From: an uncultured Woeseiaceae bacterium
Lineage (GTDB): Bacteria; Pseudomonadota; Gammaproteobacteria; Steroidobacterales; Woeseiaceae
DNA length: 64,000 nucleotides
Assembly (NCBI GenBank): GCA_945788625.1
Contig: CALZMQ010000016.1
Coordinates: forward strand, 1 to 64,000
Reading direction: 5' to 3'
Numbering within the stretch: position 1 is the first letter of the stretch; each line of letters starts with the position of its first letter. The notes below the pieces were generated by a model that was not told the DNA's origin, ran no database searches, and saw only the letters and a list, made by a program, of their open reading frames with translations. Below, one piece after another: positions 61,535-64,000 of this stretch. The translations under genes were made by a program, and so were the position numbers.

Positions 61535-63337
61535 GTGGCCGCAGTAAACGACGTCGTCATTAAAATAGCCACGGTTAACGGAACCGGCTCCGCGAGCGCC
61601 AACGGCCTGCTGCGCAAGTCGATTTTTCGTATGGGCGTGCCGGTTGTCGGCAAGAACTATTTCCCGTCCAACATCCAGGGCTTGCCGACATGGTACGAAA
61701 TCCGCGTTACGGGCGATGGTTACCATGCACGGTCCAATCGCGTGGACGTCATGGTTGCGATGAATGCCCAGACCTATGCGCGGGACATGGCTGAAGTTGT
61801 GCCGGGTGGCTGGTTGATCTATGACTCGACCTGGCCGCGGAGCGCATTGTTGAATCGCGACGACATTTCGGTGATCGGAATTCCGCTGTCGAGAATGTGC
61901 AACGAGCGCTTCGACGGGGCGCGAGCTCGAATCCTGATGAAGAACATTGCCTATGTCGGGGCGATCGCTGCGTTGCTCGATATCGATCTTGATGTCATTA
62001 CGGCCCTGTTGGAGGAGACCTTTGCGGCGAAGGAACACCTGATCGCGTCGAACATGGAAGCGATCAGACTGGGTCACGATTACGCGAGAGAACACTTTGC
62101 CTGCCCGTTGCCCGTACACGTAGAGAGAATGGACGCGACGAAGGGGCATATAGTCATCGACGGCAACACGGCCGCAGGCCTGGGATGCGTTTACGCCGGG
62201 GCGACCGTCGGCGCCTGGTACCCGATCACGCCGTCGACGTCGTTGATGGACGCATTCCGCACCTACTGTTCCAAATATCGGGTAGACCCCGAAACCGAGA
62301 AGCGCACTTACTGCATCATTCAGGCGGAAGACGAATTGGCGGCCATCGGCATGGTGCTCGGAGCGAACTGGGTCGGTGCCCGATCGTTCACGCCCACGAG
62401 TGGTCCCGGTATCTCGCTGATGAGCGAGTTCATCGGATTCGCGTATTACGCCGAGATACCCGCCGTGATATTCAACGTGCAGCGAACCGGGCCGTCGACG
62501 GGCATGCCGACGCGCACGCAGCAATGCGACATCGTCAGCTGCGCCTATGCATCGCATGGTGACACCATGCACGTGTTGTTGTTTCCCGCAGATCCGGCGG
62601 AGTGTTTCTACATGGCACCCCTGGCATTCGACCTGTCGGAGCGCCTGCAGACGCCAATCATGGTGTTGTCGGACCTGGACATCGGCATGAACGACTGGAT
62701 GGTGCCGGAGCTCGAATGGGACGAAAACTACGTACCGGATCGCGGCAAGGTGCTCGGCGCCGAAGAACTCGAACAGATGGACAAGTTCTACCGCTACCTC
62801 GACGTGGATGGTGACGGAATCACGTATCGCACGCTGCCGGGCGAGCACCCGAAGGGCGCTTATTTCACGCGCGGCTCCGGGCACAGCAAGCTGGGCGGGT
62901 ACACGGAGGACTCCGACGAGTACCAGGAAGTAGTCGACCGCCTGCTGGTGAAGTGGGAGACGGCGCGCAACATGGTGCCGGAGGCCGAAATTCGCTACTC
63001 CAAGTTTAACAAGGCGGCGATCCTGACGTACGGTAGCGGCGACGGCGCATGCAAAGAGGCACTGGACCGCCTCGAGGCGCGGAATATCGGTCTGAACTAC
63101 TGCCGTGTAAAGGCGTTTCCGTTTACCGAGGCGGTGCGCTCGTTTATCGAACAGCACGAGGTCGTTTACGTCGTCGAGCAGAACCGCGATGCACAATTCC
63201 GAACATTGCTGATCAACGACATCGACGCGGACCAGAACAAGCTGGTACCGCTGTTGCACTACAACGGCATGCCGATTAACGCGGGTTTCGTTGTCGAGAA
63301 AGTACTCGAGGAAATCGCCAAAGGGCGTGCGGCCTGA
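61535..63337 (+). CDS. korA: 2-oxoacid:ferredoxin oxidoreductase, fused gamma-alpha subunit
   Basis: 600 residues from GTG 61535. The N-terminal gamma domain (VVIKIATVNGTGSASANGLLRKSIFRMG, about 6-33; up to about 190) is joined to the alpha (transketolase pyrimidine-like) domain with GNTAAGLGCVYAGATVGAWYPITPSTS, EDELAAIGMVLGANWVGARSFTPTSGPG and VFNVQRTGPSTGMPTRTQQCD. These are hallmarks of 2-oxoglutarate/2-oxoacid oxidoreductases, which form or cleave 2-oxoacids with CoA. Substrate specificity is not visible. Oxygen-tolerant KorAB of aerobes is the closest concept. Confidence 0.92.
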   Translation: MAAVNDVVIKIATVNGTGSASANGLLRKSIFRMGVPVVGKNYFPSNIQGLPTWYEIRVTGDGYHARSNRVDVMVAMNAQTYARDMAEVVPGGWLIYDSTWPRSALLNRDDISVIGIPLSRMCNERFDGARARILMKNIAYVGAIAALLDIDLDVITALLEETFAAKEHLIASNMEAIRLGHDYAREHFACPLPVHVERMDATKGHIVIDGNTAAGLGCVYAGATVGAWYPITPSTSLMDAFRTYCSKYRVDPETEKRTYCIIQAEDELAAIGMVLGANWVGARSFTPTSGPGISLMSEFIGFAYYAEIPAVIFNVQRTGPSTGMPTRTQQCDIVSCAYASHGDTMHVLLFPADPAECFYMAPLAFDLSERLQTPIMVLSDLDIGMNDWMVPELEWDENYVPDRGKVLGAEELEQMDKFYRYLDVDGDGITYRTLPGEHPKGAYFTRGSGHSKLGGYTEDSDEYQEVVDRLLVKWETARNMVPEAEIRYSKFNKAAILTYGSGDGACKEALDRLEARNIGLNYCRVKAFPFTEAVRSFIEQHEVVYVVEQNRDAQFRTLLINDIDADQNKLVPLLHYNGMPINAGFVVEKVLEEIAKGRAA

Positions 63338-63353
63338 GACGGGGAAAACGACG

Positions 63354-64000
63354 ATGACCTATATAGCAAAACCCAGGGTTTCTCATCCCGGCCTGCCGAA
63401 AAACGAACTCGGACTGACGTCGCGCGACTACGAGGGCGCCGTTTCCACCTTGTGCGCGGGATGCGGTCATGACTCGGTCACGGCCGCAATCATACAGGCG
63501 GTCTTCGAACTGAACGTCGAACCTCACATGCTGGCGAAAATGAGCGGCATCGGTTGTTCGTCGAAAACGCCCGCTTACTTTGTCAGCCAGTCCCACGGCT
63601 TCAACTCCGTGCACGGCCGCATGCCATCGGTGACCACGGGCGCAAACGCCGGAAACAGGGACCTCATGTACATCGGGGTGTCGGGCGACGGCGATTCGCT
63701 GTCCATCGGCGTCGGCCAATTCGTGCACGCCATTCGCCGCAATCTGAACATGTGCTATGTCATCGAGAACAACGGCGTCTACGGGCTGACCAAGGGGCAG
63801 TTCTCGGCATCGGCCGACATCGGTTCCCTGCCCAAGAAGGGCATGCCGAATCAGCAGGAACCGATCGATCCCGTCAGCACCGCGCTGAGCCTGGGCGCCA
63901 CCTACATCGCGCGCAGTTTCTCCGGCGACAAGGAGCAGCTCGTGCCCCTGCTGAAGGGCGCGCTGCTGCACAGCGGCTTTTCACTGGTGGATATCATCAG
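63354..64000 (+). CDS. korB: 2-oxoacid:ferredoxin oxidoreductase, beta subunit (truncated by the window end)
   Basis: 215 residues are visible from ATG 63354. It has the thiamine-diphosphate motif CAGCGHDS, IGCSSKTPAYF (IGC), VHGRMPSVTTGANAGN, and the TPP-binding GDGDSLSIG...NN segment (VIENNGVYGLTKGQFSA). Follows korA with a 16-base gap and makes the heterodimer with it. The rest lies beyond the window. Confidence 0.93.
   Translation, partial: MTYIAKPRVSHPGLPKNELGLTSRDYEGAVSTLCAGCGHDSVTAAIIQAVFELNVEPHMLAKMSGIGCSSKTPAYFVSQSHGFNSVHGRMPSVTTGANAGNRDLMYIGVSGDGDSLSIGVGQFVHAIRRNLNMCYVIENNGVYGLTKGQFSASADIGSLPKKGMPNQQEPIDPVSTALSLGATYIARSFSGDKEQLVPLLKGALLHSGFSLVDII

Noticed and set aside
61325..63259. 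644-residue open frame on the minus strand opposite korA
   Set aside because: Antisense shadow of a strongly conserved gene; composition is unlike a protein.
1..64000. tRNA, rRNA, CRISPR arrays, insertion sequences
   Set aside because: Gaps between genes are short (all under about 300 bases) and none holds a tRNA-like cloverleaf, regularly spaced repeats or transposase-like frames.

Overview
This 64 kb window is GC-rich, densely packed chromosomal DNA with no gene-free stretch longer than about 300 bases. I see no rRNA, tRNA, insertion sequence, prophage or CRISPR array. The gene set points to a deep-branching, probably marine, gammaproteobacterium: FadE, NudC, MscL, GspA/GspB, PspF-sigma54-PspA, a GshA of E. 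coli-like length, a CTG-N10-CAG LexA box, and an arginine cluster of the Xanthomonas/Bacteroidetes carbamoyltransferase type. Two features are unusual for that class: a complete mevalonate pathway and a two-subunit 2-oxoacid:ferredoxin oxidoreductase. A Woeseiales- or Xanthomonadales-related lineage is my guess, not a demonstrated assignment.

Layout. (1) 1-8.1 kb, minus strand: arginine operon argR-argG-(P-loop protein)-argC-argD-argF'-argB-argH, mostly with overlapping stop/start codons and with paired ARG-box-like sites upstream of argR. No N-acetylglutamate synthase and no argE are present. The P-loop protein sits where an acyltransferase would be expected. argG is broken by an out-of-frame internal deletion. 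(2) 8.2-19 kb: esterase, TANGO2/NRDE protein, NudC, MscL, an orphan FlhC-like regulator with a divergent unknown protein, a YadGH-type ABC exporter, a SRAP/YedK protein, a FakA-FakB fusion, and GspB/ExeA. (3) 19-27.5 kb: a long hairpin repeat, dinB and ispA, then divergently mvaD, phosphomevalonate kinase, an HMG-CoA reductase-mevalonate kinase fusion and idi, facing HMG-CoA synthase. Together these convert acetoacetyl-CoA and acetyl-CoA to farnesyl diphosphate. (4) 27.5-34.3 kb: DUF4399 lipoprotein, a DUF4286-DUF3667 membrane protein, FadE, malate dehydrogenase, and an ECF sigma factor with its probable anti-sigma partner. (5) 34.5-40.1 kb: a YtrA-type GntR/ABC envelope-stress module with a 22-bp palindromic operator, then a phage-shock module (pspF, pspA, two PspC proteins and a PspB-like protein) with a visible sigma54 promoter. 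(6) 40.1-58 kb: a GGDEF/EAL protein, bactofilin, gshA, a class IV aminotransferase coupled to a sulfotransferase-like protein, two anchored unknowns, a ferredoxin-reductase-like flavoprotein, a SLC13 permease with four RCK_C domains, an alpha/beta hydrolase, a UvrD-like helicase with a LexA box and a 3' frameshift, and ilvA. (7) 58-64 kb: a dihydroorotase, then a flavin/Fe-S oxidoreductase subunit with the gamma-alpha and beta subunits of the 2-oxoacid oxidoreductase. The last gene runs off the window.

GTG and TTG starts are common. Where a non-ATG start was chosen, the reason (overlap, Shine-Dalgarno site, or residue numbering against a characterised enzyme) is stated. Functional assignments rest on motif recognition by eye; no database search was run.
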